Under the pieces are notes generated by a model, which saw nothing but the letters and a program-made list of their open reading frames with translations, did not search any database and had not been told where the DNA came from. A DNA stretch of 10,939 nucleotides from Rhizobium sp. Q54 (GTDB lineage: Bacteria; Pseudomonadota; Alphaproteobacteria; Rhizobiales; Beijerinckiaceae). The stretch is from contig CAMDKB010000123.1 of assembly GCA_945901195.1 (NCBI GenBank), forward strand, positions 1 to 10,939, written 5' to 3'. Position numbers and translations under genes: made by a program. Shown here one piece after another: positions 1 to 5,512 of this stretch. The first letter of the stretch is position 1. Each line of letters starts with the position of its first letter.

Positions 1-3
1 TCC

Positions 4-624
4 TCAGCGCGAATAGAATTCGATCACGAGGTTGGGTTCCATCACGACCGGATAAGGAACTTCCGAAGGATGGGGAATGCGCACGAATTTTGCGGTCATC
101 TTGTTACCGTGCTCGACTTCGTAATATTCGGGCACATCACGTTCGCCGAGGGCTGCAGCTTCGAGGACCACTGCGAGCTCGCGTGACTTTTCCTTCACGG
201 CCACGACATCGCCGGGCTTGACCTGATAGGAGGCGATGTTCACCTTCTTGCCGTTCACCGTGACATGGCCATGGTTCACGAACTGGCGGGCGGCAAACAC
301 AGTCGCCACAAATTTGGCGCGGTAGACAACCGCATCCAGGCGGCGCTCGAGCTGGCCGATCATGTTTTCCCCGGAATCACCCTTCATCCGGATGGCTTCG
401 GCGTAATACTTGCGGAACTGCTTTTCCGAAATGTTGCCGTAATAGCCCTTCAGCTTCTGCTTGGCCTTGAGCTGGGTGCCGAAGTCGGAGAGCTTGCCCT
501 TGCGGCGCTGGCCATGCTGGCCGGGGCCATATTCGCGGCGATTCACAGGGCTCTTCGGGCGGCCCCAGATGTTCTGGCCCATACGGCGGTCGATTTTATA
601 CTTGGATTCTGCGCGCTTGGTCAT
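4..624 (-). CDS. rpsD: 30S ribosomal protein S4
   Basis: Primary 16S rRNA-binding protein that nucleates assembly of the 30S body. The 206-residue product is full family length. The N-terminal S4 domain is followed by the S4 RNA-binding fold at about residues 92-145 (LERRLD, then the NHGHVTVNGKKV stretch), and the protein ends in the typical EFYSR. I chose the ATG at 624 rather than one 10 codons upstream because the family begins MTKRAESKYK and because GAGGAC (628-633, minus strand) is a well-placed ribosome-binding site. The protein contains no cysteine, so it is the zinc-independent form of S4. It stands alone here, away from any alpha operon, behind its own promoter and a long leader. Its stop codon lies 3 bases from the window edge, so its terminator is not visible. 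Confidence 0.98.
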   Translation of the reverse strand: MTKRAESKYKIDRRMGQNIWGRPKSPVNRREYGPGQHGQRRKGKLSDFGTQLKAKQKLKGYYGNISEKQFRKYYAEAIRMKGDSGENMIGQLERRLDAVVYRAKFVATVFAARQFVNHGHVTVNGKKVNIASYQVKPGDVVAVKEKSRELAVVLEAAALGERDVPEYYEVEHGNKMTAKFVRIPHPSEVPYPVVMEPNLVIEFYSR

Positions 625-919
625 AGTGTCCTCATTGTATCGGCGTGAGGACAAGCCAAGCGCAGCGCCCCGGAATCCGGGTCCGCCCGTTCAACCGCGT
701 CCTCCGCCAGTTCACGATCGCCAGGCGATCATGAGCGAACTGTTACCTGAGGCTGCAGCTCCCTGCGGAGCGGCTTTACCTCAAGCGGAGAAACACGCCC
801 TCCTTTGCGTCCATTTCTGGATGCCGACAGACTGCTCACTTTTATGTTCAGGCAGAGCCCGATAAAGGAACGGTCACGGGTGCGTTAATTGCATCGCACG
901 CCCGCAAGGGCGTATGAGC
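625..919 (-). promoter_or_regulatory. Long, foldable 5' leader of rpsD
   Basis: If transcription starts about 7 bases after the -10 box at 926-931, rpsD has a leader of roughly 295 nt. On the minus strand it contains four inverted repeats in order. The first is a 6-bp stem with a 4-nt loop at 898-913. The second is a two-tier hairpin at 746-785, with a 7-bp outer stem (CTTGAGG/CCTCAGG, one G-T pair) and an inner stem GCTCC/GGAGC. The third is at 708-742, a 9-bp inner stem with one wobble pair around loop CTG, plus outer CAGTT/AACTG with a 4-nt bulge. The fourth is a small CCCGG/CCGGG hairpin at 671-683. S4 is known to repress its own mRNA in enterobacteria (alpha operon leader) and in Firmicutes (rpsD leader). 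A similar role here is inference only. No intrinsic terminator is visible in it. Confidence 0.4.
776..814 (-). other. Mini-ORF with consensus ribosome-binding site in the rpsD leader
   Basis: A perfect AAAGGAGG lies at 799-806 on the minus strand. It is followed 2 bases later by GTG (794-796) and a six-codon frame ending in TAA at 776-778. An ATG in the same frame lies at 812-814, which would give 12 codons. The stop falls inside the outer stem region of the 746-785 hairpin. It may be an upstream ORF or chance; there is no protein-level support. Confidence 0.2.
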
Positions 920-925
920 AGCCGG

Positions 926-954
926 TGTCTAGGCGAGCCGCCCGTCGTTGTCAA
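926..954 (-). promoter_or_regulatory. rpsD promoter (housekeeping sigma type)
   Basis: On the minus strand a perfect TTGACA (949-954) is followed by a 17-base spacer and TAGACA (926-931), then CCGG. The -35 matches 6/6 and the -10 is weaker (3/6), but spacing and the flanking pattern suit a strong alphaproteobacterial stable-RNA or ribosomal-protein promoter. It is the only comparable promoter I see reading toward rpsD. Confidence 0.6.
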
Positions 955-1022
955 CAAGAGGGCCGTCTGCTTTCCCCAGAGCCGGACGGGTGAATTTAGC
1001 AGGATTTATACCCTTTGCCGCC

Positions 1023-1051
1023 TTGATCCTCCTGAGGAAATGGGGCATACA
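1023..1051 (+). promoter_or_regulatory. Candidate rpmJ promoter
   Basis: TTGATC (1023-1028), a 17-base spacer, then CATACA (1046-1051). The -35 matches the consensus at four positions and the -10 at three. A start near 1058 would give a leader of about 77 nt that opens with the hairpin at 1063-1081. Confidence 0.4.
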
Positions 1052-1062
1052 CCCGCCATCTT

Positions 1063-1092
1063 GGCCGCGAGTTTCGCGGCCTCACAATTTTT
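1063..1092 (+). promoter_or_regulatory. GC-rich hairpin plus short T run in the rpmJ leader
   Basis: GGCCGCGA (1063-1070) and TCGCGGCC (1074-1081) form a perfect 8-bp stem around the loop GTT. A run of five T lies at 1088-1092, 6 bases after the stem. The gap is longer than in a normal intrinsic terminator, so this could be a weak attenuator, a 5' stabilising stem-loop or a protein-binding site. It lies entirely within the predicted transcript of rpmJ, 53 bases before its start codon. Confidence 0.4.
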
Positions 1093-1134
1093 GGCCCGTT
1101 CGCGCGGGACCGAGCGTCATCGCAGGGGTCTAGT

Positions 1135-1260
1135 ATGAAAGTCCGTAACTCACTGAAATCGCTTCGCACACGCCATCGTGCGAACCAGCTCGTGCGCCGT
1201 CGTGGTCGCGTCTACATCATCAACAAAGTGCAGAAGCGCTTCAAGGCCCGCCAGGGCTGA
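1135..1260 (+). CDS. rpmJ: 50S ribosomal protein L36
   Basis: A 41-residue, very basic protein of the large ribosomal subunit that begins MKVRNSLKSL and ends QKRFKARQG, the standard alphaproteobacterial L36. It contains no cysteine, so it belongs to the zinc-free class (the class represented by YkgO in enterobacteria), not the zinc-ribbon class. Length is full for this class. The start is the ATG preceded by AGGGG about 8 bases upstream. The gene appears monocistronic: it has a candidate promoter and leader hairpin upstream and an intrinsic terminator about 40 bases downstream. It is transcribed divergently from rpsD, with a 510-base spacer that holds both promoters. Confidence 0.96.
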   Translation: MKVRNSLKSLRTRHRANQLVRRRGRVYIINKVQKRFKARQG

Positions 1261-1298
1261 ACGACTTTTTCTCCCCGCTTTCAACGCCAGATTGCACG

Positions 1299-1320
1299 CC
1301 CCGGCTCTGCCGGGGTTTTT
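1299..1320 (+). terminator. Intrinsic terminator of rpmJ
   Basis: CCCCGGC (1299-1305), loop TCT, and GCCGGGG (1309-1315) form a perfect 7-bp GC-rich stem, followed directly by five T (1316-1320). It sits 39 bases after the rpmJ stop. This is the clearest terminator in the window. Confidence 0.9.
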
Positions 1321-1357
1321 GCTGCTGAGGAATTCACCAAGTGTTGTATTTTGCCCT

Positions 1358-1386
1358 TTGACGGACGCAATCGCCCGGCATAAATT
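1358..1386 (+). promoter_or_regulatory. Promoter of the TPR gene, placed for a leaderless mRNA
   Basis: TTGACG (1358-1363), a 17-base spacer, then TAAATT (1381-1386). The -35 matches 5/6 and the -10 4/6. The ATG at 1393 begins 7 bases after the -10 box, which is the usual distance to the transcription start, and no ribosome-binding site precedes it. The mRNA would start at or within a base or two of the AUG. Confidence 0.55.
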
Positions 1387-1392
1387 CAACGC

Positions 1393-2220
1393 ATGAACAT
1401 TCGTCACATCATTCTACCGGCTCTTGCTGCGCTTCTGGCTCTTGCTGCGGCAATGACATCCATGCCTGTGCTGGCGACAGACTTTACGCCTGTGCAGAGC
1501 GAACGTGGCCCGATGTTGAACATTCCCGGCCTGCCGCCTATCCAGATGCCGCCCGGCTCTCGCGTTTTTGGCCCCAATGGCGAAGACAGTGCGCCTCTGC
1601 CACCGCAGCGCCCCCGTCAGGTTTATCCGCGCGGGGATAACTTTCCCGGGGCTCGCCCTGATCGAGATGCAGCTGACGCTGAAGCCCGAGAGCAGCAAAA
1701 GCCCGAGACAAAAGAAGCCGCAGCCCCACCCAAAACGCGCGAAGAAGTCATCAACGATTTGTTCGGTCGTCTCGCCAAAGCCAAGGATGAGCAGGAGGCG
1801 CGCGGAATCACACGCGGCCTCGAGCGTATGTGGCAGATCTCCGGCTCCGATACTGCCGATCTATTGATGACACGCGCACGCGAGGCAGCTGGCAAGAAAA
1901 ATTTCAAACTCGCACTTGAGTTATATGACAAGGTTGTAGCGCTCGAACCGGACTGGTCGGAAGGCTGGAGCCAGCGCGCGACAACGCGTTTTTATGAGGA
2001 TGATGATGCTGGCGCGATTGAAGACATCGCTCGCGCGCTGGCGCTTGAGCCACGCCATTTCAGCGCATTGACCGGGCTTGGCTTCATACTCAAGCGCAAC
2101 GAGAAGAAAGCGCGTGCGTTGCAAGCGTTTCGCAAGTCACTGGAAATCAATCCGCAGCAGGAGCGGGTGAAGAAGCAGATTGAAGAATTGACGCTCGACG
2201 TCGACGGCCGCGGTATTTGA
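1393..2220 (+). CDS. Exported tetratricopeptide-repeat protein
   Basis: 275 residues. The N-terminus is a Sec signal peptide: basic MNIRH, an Ala/Leu-rich core to about residue 24, and likely cleavage after A28 (PVLA/TD), so the mature protein is probably periplasmic. Residues 35-115 are Pro-rich and then charged (PLPPQRPRQ and an Ala/Glu/Lys run), and look disordered. About residues 155-256 form three TPR units with the expected spacing: one around ELYDKVVALEP, one around AIEDIARALALEP, and one around ALQAFRKSLEINP. TPR domains mediate protein-protein contacts, and the partner is unknown. The start is fixed by the promoter, since the -10 box ends 6 bases before the ATG and no Shine-Dalgarno sequence is present. 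The hydrolase gene follows 62 bases downstream on the same strand and may be co-transcribed. No specific function can be assigned. Confidence 0.85.
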   Translation: MNIRHIILPALAALLALAAAMTSMPVLATDFTPVQSERGPMLNIPGLPPIQMPPGSRVFGPNGEDSAPLPPQRPRQVYPRGDNFPGARPDRDAADAEAREQQKPETKEAAAPPKTREEVINDLFGRLAKAKDEQEARGITRGLERMWQISGSDTADLLMTRAREAAGKKNFKLALELYDKVVALEPDWSEGWSQRATTRFYEDDDAGAIEDIARALALEPRHFSALTGLGFILKRNEKKARALQAFRKSLEINPQQERVKKQIEELTLDVDGRGI

Positions 2221-2282
2221 CGCACACTTAATTCTGCGCATACGCGGATCCAGATTGCAGCGTGACGCGTAATGTATTCTGC

Positions 2283-3263
2283 ATGACCATGAAATTTGCA
2301 CTAGCATCTGCCGCATTAGTCCTCGGACTTTTGATAACGTCGTGCCTTTTCACATATTGGCAGGCCCGCAGGATTTCCACCGCCTTTCCACCAACAGGCG
2401 CGTTTGTGGATGTCGAGGGGGCGCGGATCCACTTCACACAGACGCTGCCAAAGTCAGGACCTTCGGGTGATATCGTCCTCATTCATGGCGCGAGTGGCAA
2501 TGAAGCCGATATGCGCTTGCCACTGGGTGAACGTTTGGCCGCGCAAGGCTTCCGCGTCATCAGCGTGGACCGTCCCGGGCACGGCTGGAGCACGCGCGAT
2601 GAAGTAGACTCAACACCCGCGCGGCAGGCTCTGCAAATCCGGCAGGCGCTTGAAAAGATCGGCGTGAAGCGGGCCGTCGTTGCAGGGCATTCGCTTGCGG
2701 GAGCGATGACGCTGCAACTGGCCCTTGATCATTCTGACATCGTTGAAGGCGTGGTGCTGATATCGCCGGTAACCCATCCCTGGCCCGGCGGCGTCGCCAG
2801 TTATTATTATTTGACCGCAGCCCCGTACATTGGCGCCGCCTTCACGAATACATTCATGATGCCCACGGCTCTCGCCATTTTTGATCGGTCGCTGACGCTT
2901 GTATTTTCACCCCAGATTCCACCTGAAAACTATCGCAAACTCTCTGGCGTAGACCTTGTTCTGCGGCCCGAAACGTTTCGCGCCAACGCCAGAGATGTCG
3001 TTGGTTCTTATGATTTTGTTGAAAAAGAGCAGCTTCGCTACAAGACTATCGCCATCCCGGTGTCGATCATCTCGGGTGACCGGGATGCCATCGTGCTGAC
3101 GCACATCCACAGCTATGGTAGCGCGCGCGACATACCGGGCAGTCAATTGCAAATTCTGGAGGGCATCGGCCATTCGCCACACTGGGCCAGGCCGGACGAC
3201 GTCAGCCAGCGAATCGCTGAGTTTGCTTCAACTGCGCATTCCGCCCGGCAGGCCGGGCGCTGA
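2283..3263 (+). CDS. Membrane-anchored or lipoprotein alpha/beta hydrolase
   Basis: About 326 residues of the alpha/beta-hydrolase fold. Numbered from the ATG at 2283, the HGAS oxyanion segment is at 68-71, the nucleophile elbow GHSLAG at 135-140 (Ser137), the likely acid is Asp268 in SGDRDAIV, and the base is His297 in GIGHSPH. The triad is therefore complete. The residues between about 170 and 235 form a cap region with a Tyr-rich stretch. The N-terminus has a short basic/hydrophobic segment ending in LITSC, which fits a lipobox (Cys21). It could be a lipoprotein, or an N-terminal membrane anchor because hydrophobicity continues (LFTYW). Start alternatives are GTG 2262, ATG 2283 and ATG 2289; none has a good ribosome-binding site. 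The substrate is not predictable: esterase, lipase and haloperoxidase-like names are all possible. It follows the TPR gene and converges on the MOSC gene. Confidence 0.85.
   Translation: MTMKFALASAALVLGLLITSCLFTYWQARRISTAFPPTGAFVDVEGARIHFTQTLPKSGPSGDIVLIHGASGNEADMRLPLGERLAAQGFRVISVDRPGHGWSTRDEVDSTPARQALQIRQALEKIGVKRAVVAGHSLAGAMTLQLALDHSDIVEGVVLISPVTHPWPGGVASYYYLTAAPYIGAAFTNTFMMPTALAIFDRSLTLVFSPQIPPENYRKLSGVDLVLRPETFRANARDVVGSYDFVEKEQLRYKTIAIPVSIISGDRDAIVLTHIHSYGSARDIPGSQLQILEGIGHSPHWARPDDVSQRIAEFASTAHSARQAGR
3242..3259 (+). terminator. GC-rich hairpin at the end of the hydrolase gene
   Basis: CGCCCGG (3242-3248), loop CAGG, and CCGGGCG (3253-3259) form a perfect 7-bp stem that ends one base before the stop codon. 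No T tract follows, so it could stabilise the 3' end or stall polymerase rather than act as a classical terminator. Confidence 0.3.
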
Positions 3264-3330
3264 CACCTGTTCTATTAATCCAGGTTGCGTTCGGGCGTGC
3301 CAAAGCCATCGCTCCGGCGCTTTGCTTATT

Positions 3331-3368
3331 TTGCGCCAGCATCAGATGTAAAATGCCTTGATGCGCAA
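3331..3368. terminator. Inverted repeat between convergent genes
   Basis: TTGCG (3331-3335) and CATCA (3340-3344) pair with TGATG (3359-3363) and CGCAA (3364-3368): 10 pairs, one CCAG bulge and a 14-base AT-rich loop. It fills the spacer just before the MOSC stop codon at 3370. It could act as a bidirectional terminator for the hydrolase and MOSC transcripts. It lacks a strong T tract in either direction. Confidence 0.3.
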
Positions 3369-3369
3369 A

Positions 3370-3921
3370 CTACACCACCTCAAGCCTTCGCAATTCCCCC
3401 GCAGGCATTTCCACCCGGATTGCATCGCCGGGTCTCACATCGCCACCGGCGATGACGATAGACATGACCCCGGATTTGCGCACGATGCTCCCATCTTCAT
3501 CGCGGCCCAACATGGCTTTCATCAGGCCTGACTGAAAATTGTCGATTTGGCCGCAGGGATTGCGCAAGCCGGTTACCTCGACAATGGCGCCAGCCCCGAT
3601 ATGCAAGCGTGCACCCTGCGGCAGCGACAGCAGATCAACGCCCGTGATTGTGATGTTCTCCCCCATCTCGCCTGGCGCTATCGTGAAACCTTTAGCATCC
3701 ATTTCGGCAAATAACTCCTCGTGGATCAGATGCACTTGCCGCAGGTTCGGGACATTCGGATCCTTGGCGACCCGTGACCTGTGTTTGACGGTCACGCCCA
3801 TATGGACATCGCCTTCGATGCCAAGGACCGCGACCAGTAAGATCGAAGGCACATTGGCCTTGCTGAAGGAATGGCGAGAGCTAAGGCTAACTGCAGTTAC
3901 ATTTCCCATCTCAGCACTCAT
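3370..3921 (-). CDS. MOSC-domain protein
   Basis: 183 residues, essentially one MOSC domain, the C-terminal domain of molybdenum-cofactor sulfurases that also occurs alone as YiiM-like proteins. Visible family marks are the HSFSK segment near residue 17, an IEGDVHMG segment at about 35-42, GEMGENIT at about 84-91, and the conserved cysteine in TGLRNPC (Cys123), the presumed sulfur-carrier residue. Stand-alone MOSC proteins are linked to metal-sulfur transfer or to detoxification by molybdoenzymes; the exact role here is inferred only. The start ATG at 3921 overlaps the last 11 bases of the thioesterase gene, which suggests translational coupling. A later ATG at 3909 (MGNVTAV) is a plausible alternative. 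Confidence 0.88.
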   Translation of the reverse strand: MSAEMGNVTAVSLSSRHSFSKANVPSILLVAVLGIEGDVHMGVTVKHRSRVAKDPNVPNLRQVHLIHEELFAEMDAKGFTIAPGEMGENITITGVDLLSLPQGARLHIGAGAIVEVTGLRNPCGQIDNFQSGLMKAMLGRDEDGSIVRKSGVMSIVIAGGDVRPGDAIRVEMPAGELRRLEVV

Positions 3922-4354
3922 CTGTCAGTTCGTCGAGCACGGCCCGCACGGCATCGGGAATCGGTGTTGATTTTTGCGACTTGCGATCAACATAAACATG
4001 GGTGAACTCGCCCTGTGCCGAGGCAAGAGCCTCACCCTTTTTGAAAATGCCAAGGGTGTAGCGCACCGAGGAAGTGCCAAGACTGGCAACCCGCACGCCA
4101 ACTTCAATGATCTCCGGAAACGCAATGCTGGCAAAATATGTGCAGCGCGTTTCAACGACGAGCCCCACTACCGGGCTGGCCGCCGGGTCCAAAACGCCCG
4201 CATCCATCAGCAGAAGATTCACCGCCGTATCGAAAAATGCATAGTAGATGACATTGTTGACATGGCCATAAACGTCATTGTCGTGCCAGCGCGTGGTGAC
4301 GGGCACGAAAGCCAGAAAACTGCTGCGTGGCAAGGGTTGTGGCCGCCCGGTCAT
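3911..4354 (-). CDS. Hot-dog fold acyl-CoA thioesterase (4-HBT / YbgC-FadM type)
   Basis: 147 residues, normal for a single hot-dog domain. It is predicted to hydrolyse acyl-CoA thioesters in the cytoplasm. The active-site signature is WHDNDVYGHVNN at residues 23-34. By alignment to Pseudomonas 4-hydroxybenzoyl-CoA thioesterase, whose Asp17 is the second Asp of GDCD, the catalytic residue is probably Asp27. I chose the ATG at 4354 over one 26 codons upstream because AAAGGA lies 9-10 bases before it, and because the extra N-terminus (MRGKLHAGII...) is not typical of the family. The product's 3' end overlaps the MOSC gene start, so the two form one transcription unit. The acyl substrate cannot be told from sequence. 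Confidence 0.88.
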   Translation of the reverse strand: MTGRPQPLPRSSFLAFVPVTTRWHDNDVYGHVNNVIYYAFFDTAVNLLLMDAGVLDPAASPVVGLVVETRCTYFASIAFPEIIEVGVRVASLGTSSVRYTLGIFKKGEALASAQGEFTHVYVDRKSQKSTPIPDAVRAVLDELTDEC

Positions 4355-4426
4355 TTGAAATTTTCCTTTATCAAGCCGCACAACGATTGACTCGGCAATC
4401 CAAATGATTCCCGCATGGAGTTTCCC

Positions 4427-4446
4427 GCGCATCAGCGCAGATGCGC
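4427..4446. repeat. Palindrome upstream of the thioesterase gene
   Basis: GCGCATC (4427-4433) and GATGCGC (4440-4446) are a perfect 7-base inverted repeat separated by AGCGCA. It lies 72 bases before the chosen thioesterase start. It could be an operator for a dimeric repressor or a leader hairpin; there is no evidence to choose between them. Confidence 0.35.
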
Positions 4447-4463
4447 TATCGCACTTTTACCAA

Positions 4464-4489
4464 CTTGCGGAAATCACAACCTCCGCAAG
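4464..4489 (-). terminator. Candidate terminator hairpin after the first Bug gene
   Basis: On the minus strand CTTGCGGA and TCCGCAAG form a perfect 8-bp stem around a 10-nt loop. It begins 13 bases after the Bug stop codon (4503-4505). The sequence after it (TTGGTAAAAG) has no U tract, so termination may be weak or Rho-dependent. Confidence 0.4.
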
Positions 4490-4502
4490 CCGGTAATAGC
4501 TA

Positions 4503-5477
4503 TTATTCCAACGAAATGCCCGCCGCACTTACAACCTTGGCCCAGCGGTTGATATCTTTTGGCAAATAGGCACGCAGAAACTCCACAGTGCGCCGCTCTG
4601 GCGAAGGAATTCCAACGCCAATCTGCGCGAACCGCTCTTTCAGAGGCGCGGACTCCAGCGCCTTGCTTGTCGCCTCCGCAAGCTTGCGGATGACTGGTGC
4701 TGGCGTACCTTTGGGCGCAACCAGCGCCCCCCACGAGCCGCAATCGAGATCGGGCAGACCGGCCTCTTTTGAGGTCGGCACATTTGGCAGAGCGGGCACG
4801 CGATCTTCGCCCAGGATAGCGAGGGCGCGGATAGAACCAGCCTCAACGAGAGATACGATGGTTGCAATCTGCTCGGCGATAAAATCAAGACGGCCGGCCA
4901 CAAGATCCTGCATCGCGGGGCCTGAACCACGATAGGGAACGTGAGTTATTTTTGTACCGTTCATGGAATCCATAAGCAGCGGGCAGATGTGAGAGCCCGA
5001 GCCAACACCGGCTGAGCCGTATTGCATCTTGGCTGCATTGGCCTTGGCGTAGGCGTTGAATTCGGCCAGCGTGTTGGCGGGAAAATCCTTGCGTACGACA
5101 AGCACCCGCGCCTGATCGGAAAAGATCGAAATCATCTCGAAATCTTTTTGTCCATCGACCAACGGCTTTTTATAGATGAGCTGATTTTGCGCCAGAACAG
5201 CAGAGCCTGCATGGAGAATGCGATAGCCATCCGGCGGCGATTGGGCGACGCGCAGGGAGCCAACCATTCCGCCTGCCCCACCGACGTTTTCAACAACCAC
5301 TTGTTGTCCCAGCACTTCGCCCAGCTGCGCCGAGAAGATGCGCGCCACCGTATCCACCGGCCCGCCAGCGGCATAGGGCACAACAAGCGTAACGGCCCGA
5401 ATGGGAAAATCCTGCGCCGCGGCGGTTGCAAATGGCGCAACGGAAACAGCAAAAAGTGCGGCCAATCTCGAATACAT
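4503..5477 (-). CDS. Bug/TctC-family periplasmic solute-binding protein (first copy)
   Basis: 324 residues, normal for the Bug (tripartite tricarboxylate transporter receptor) family. The signal peptide is MYSRLAALFAV... with likely cleavage near TAAA/QDFP (residues 20-22). The mature start matches the family: VVPYAAGGPVDTVAR at residues 31-45, then GAGGMVGSLRVAQSPPDGY at about 67-85. HVPYRGSGPAMQDLVAGRLDF is the second family hallmark, and the C-terminus has the usual helical stretch (APVIRKLAEATSKAL). I chose the ATG at 5477, preceded by GGGAGGG, over a start 13 codons upstream. No TctA/TctB membrane partner is in the window, so this is an orphan receptor. Ligands in the family range over carboxylates, amino acids and aromatic acids. 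It starts 35 bases after the MGMT stop, so the two are probably co-transcribed. Confidence 0.92.
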   Translation of the reverse strand: MYSRLAALFAVSVAPFATAAAQDFPIRAVTLVVPYAAGGPVDTVARIFSAQLGEVLGQQVVVENVGGAGGMVGSLRVAQSPPDGYRILHAGSAVLAQNQLIYKKPLVDGQKDFEMISIFSDQARVLVVRKDFPANTLAEFNAYAKANAAKMQYGSAGVGSGSHICPLLMDSMNGTKITHVPYRGSGPAMQDLVAGRLDFIAEQIATIVSLVEAGSIRALAILGEDRVPALPNVPTSKEAGLPDLDCGSWGALVAPKGTPAPVIRKLAEATSKALESAPLKERFAQIGVGIPSPERRTVEFLRAYLPKDINRWAKVVSAAGISLE

Positions 5478-5512
5478 GTTACCCTCCCAGGCTTGTGTTG
5501 CTTGAACGCAGG

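Noticed and set aside
655..1134. A tRNA or known structured RNA in the 480-base spacer
   Set aside because: I see no cloverleaf, T-loop motif or recognised riboswitch core. The inverted repeats are better explained as parts of the rpsD and rpmJ leaders.
461..1138. Plus-strand frames in the rpsD/rpmJ spacer
   Set aside because: They overlap rpsD antisense or run through promoter and hairpin sequence, with no coding signal. The real gene here is the short rpmJ.
4355..4432. A longer thioesterase N-terminus starting at 4432
   Set aside because: A good ribosome-binding site precedes the ATG at 4354, and the shorter protein has the normal family length.
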